Positions 22,728-23,848 of a stretch of 23,848 bases of DNA are shown in pieces. Position 1 is the first letter of the stretch, and every line of letters starts with the position of its first letter. Under the pieces are notes generated by a model. It made no database searches and had not been told where the DNA came from. It saw only the letters and a list, made by a program, of their open reading frames with translations. The position numbers and the translations under genes are program-made. This DNA comes from Crenothrix polyspora (GTDB lineage Bacteria; Pseudomonadota; Gammaproteobacteria; Methylococcales; Methylomonadaceae). Location: positions 1 through 23,848 of the forward strand of contig CAMDOP010000016.1 in assembly GCA_945903675.1 (NCBI GenBank), read 5' to 3'.

Positions 22728-23441
22728 ATGAAGCGTAATTTCTTATTTGCATGGTATCAAACACCTAGAGGCAAGCTCTTAAAAGAACTTGAGATTGATT
22801 ATTTACGAAGGTCCATCACCGTCAGTTGCCAACAAACTATTCTGCAAATAGGTGGACTAGGTTGGGAAGATGAGTTCGTCGACTGTTCCTTATACAAAAA
22901 CTATATCATCTTAGATGCCAAGGCCTTGGGCAGCAACGAAGCCTCTAAAATTCAAGCCAAAGCGTATAGCTTACCCTTACAAAGCGACAGTATAGATATG
23001 ATTATCGTACCCCATTTATTAGAGTTCGATAGCTTTCGCTTTCAAACCATGAGGGAAATCGAACGCATTTTAAAGCCTGAAGGTTTGTTAGTGATAGTCA
23101 ACTTAAACCCTTGGAGTATCTGGGTAAGATATCAATATCTGTGGGATAAGAAAATGGCCGACTCATGGGGAGGACATTTTATTTCCCGCTCAAGAGCCTT
23201 GGACTGGTTAAAGCTGTTGAATTTTGAAGTAACTGTTTCTTCTGAATTTAACTTGGACACCGTAAAATCTAAACAAGGTCGATTTGCTACTCAGAGCCAA
23301 TGTTTTTTTTCCACAGCTTATGCTATTAAAGCTATAAAACGCCGTTACAATATTATTCCTTTAACTCCTGTAAAAAACGGCAGCCCTCGTTTATCCTTAG
23401 TCCATTCACTTCATCCTTCAGCACGAAAAAAGCATGACTAA
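22728..23441 (+). CDS. yafS: YafS-type class I SAM-dependent methyltransferase
   Basis: 237 residues. A Rossmann-type fold is visible: motif I ILQIGGLGWEDE at about 40-51, strand YIILDAKA, AYSLPLQSDSIDMIIVPHLLEF at about 84-105, and a post-motif with REIERILKPEGLLVIVNLNPWS. Motif I is less glycine-rich than usual, as in the E. coli YafS group. Substrate unknown. GGGAG lies seven bases ahead of ATG 22728. It lies between mltD and rnhA and overlaps the rnhA start by eight bases. In E. coli gloB sits between mltD and yafS; here no gloB is present. Confidence 0.85.
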   Translation: MKRNFLFAWYQTPRGKLLKELEIDYLRRSITVSCQQTILQIGGLGWEDEFVDCSLYKNYIILDAKALGSNEASKIQAKAYSLPLQSDSIDMIIVPHLLEFDSFRFQTMREIERILKPEGLLVIVNLNPWSIWVRYQYLWDKKMADSWGGHFISRSRALDWLKLLNFEVTVSSEFNLDTVKSKQGRFATQSQCFFSTAYAIKAIKRRYNIIPLTPVKNGSPRLSLVHSLHPSARKKHD

Positions 23442-23848
23442 CACTGTTATTATTTATACCGATGGCGCTTGCCGTGGCAATCCAGGCGTGGGTGGCTGGG
23501 GGGTTTTGCTTAATTATAAAGGTCATATCAAAGAACTTTATGGAGCAGAGAAGCTGACTACCAATAATCGCATGGAACTGATGGCCGCTATACAAGCCTT
23601 AGAATCATTAACTAAACCTTGCTTAGTACAATTAAACAGCGATTCTAGCTACGTATTAAAAGGCATTACTGACTGGATGCCGAACTGGAAAAAAAGGGGC
23701 TGGAAAACTGCTGCCAGAGCGCCAGTTAAGAATGAAGATTTATGGCGCAGATTAGATGCCTCCATCGCAACACACACCATCGAATGGAAATGGGTCAAAG
23801 GCCATTCTGGTGATGTTGGCAATGAACGCGCGGATGCTTTAGCTAATC
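23434..23848 (+). CDS. rnhA: Ribonuclease HI, C-terminus cut by the window edge
   Basis: Degrades the RNA strand of RNA-DNA hybrids during replication and repair. 138 codons are visible of an expected 145-155. All catalytic residues are in place at the E. coli numbers: Asp10 (YTDGACRGNPG), Glu48 (NNRMELMAA), Asp70 (NSDSSYV), His124 (VKGHSGD) and Asp134 (NERADALAN). ATG 23434 lies inside the last codons of the upstream methyltransferase gene in another frame, so translation is probably coupled. In E. coli dnaQ follows; here the next gene is out of view. Confidence 0.97.
   Translation, partial: MTNTVIIYTDGACRGNPGVGGWGVLLNYKGHIKELYGAEKLTTNNRMELMAAIQALESLTKPCLVQLNSDSSYVLKGITDWMPNWKKRGWKTAARAPVKNEDLWRRLDASIATHTIEWKWVKGHSGDVGNERADALAN

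Overview
This window is ordinary chromosomal DNA from a gammaproteobacterium, moderately AT-rich. The gene order points there: lolB-ispE-tRNA-Gln-prs-rplY-pth on one strand with hemA-prfA-prmC diverging from it, mltD next to a yafS-type methyltransferase and rnhA, plus guaB-guaA and fimV. From remembered synteny and repeat style I lean towards the Methylococcales/Thiotrichales side of the class. No lineage-defining gene is present, so that is only a guess.

Layout. 1-1906 (minus): guaB then the start of guaA, the GMP branch of purine synthesis. 1907-2730: a long non-coding stretch with a near-consensus sigma-54 promoter and a candidate enhancer dyad ahead of an unrecognised 88-residue membrane protein; a TonB-like gene follows (to 3405). 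3408-8938 (minus): a compact housekeeping operon that transcribes TPR lipoprotein, lolB, ispE, tRNA-Gln(UUG), prs, rplY and pth, several genes overlapping. 9202-12818 (plus): hemA, prfA and prmC plus a JAMM/MPN metalloprotease-like gene, tightly packed. 13026-13421: a lone Hpt phosphotransfer protein. 13554-15067 (minus): msrQ and msrP, the periplasmic methionine-sulfoxide reductase pair. 15541-16191: a DUF599 membrane protein. 16704-18191: a short FimV-like protein with a strong intrinsic terminator behind it. 18399-20735: a SulP anion transporter and a carboxylesterase. 20947-22635 (minus): mltD. 22728 to the end (plus): a yafS-type methyltransferase overlapping rnhA, which runs off the window.

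The least ordinary content is non-coding. A dispersed inverted-repeat family with 7-bp tandem arms and a shared 44-bp core occurs at about 13434-13575, 16204-16368 (inverted) and 20765-20912, with a possible degenerate remnant at 12840-12911. Its ends run into the 3' ends of neighbouring genes and supply their last codons and stops. A separate island at 15153-15506 packs several unrelated perfect palindromes, most of them inside a 30-bp inverted-repeat pair. An intrinsic-terminator-like hairpin lies inside the first codons of pth. Four AGTCA boxes sit in helical phase upstream of fimV. I see no CRISPR array, phage, integrase, intact insertion sequence or defence system.
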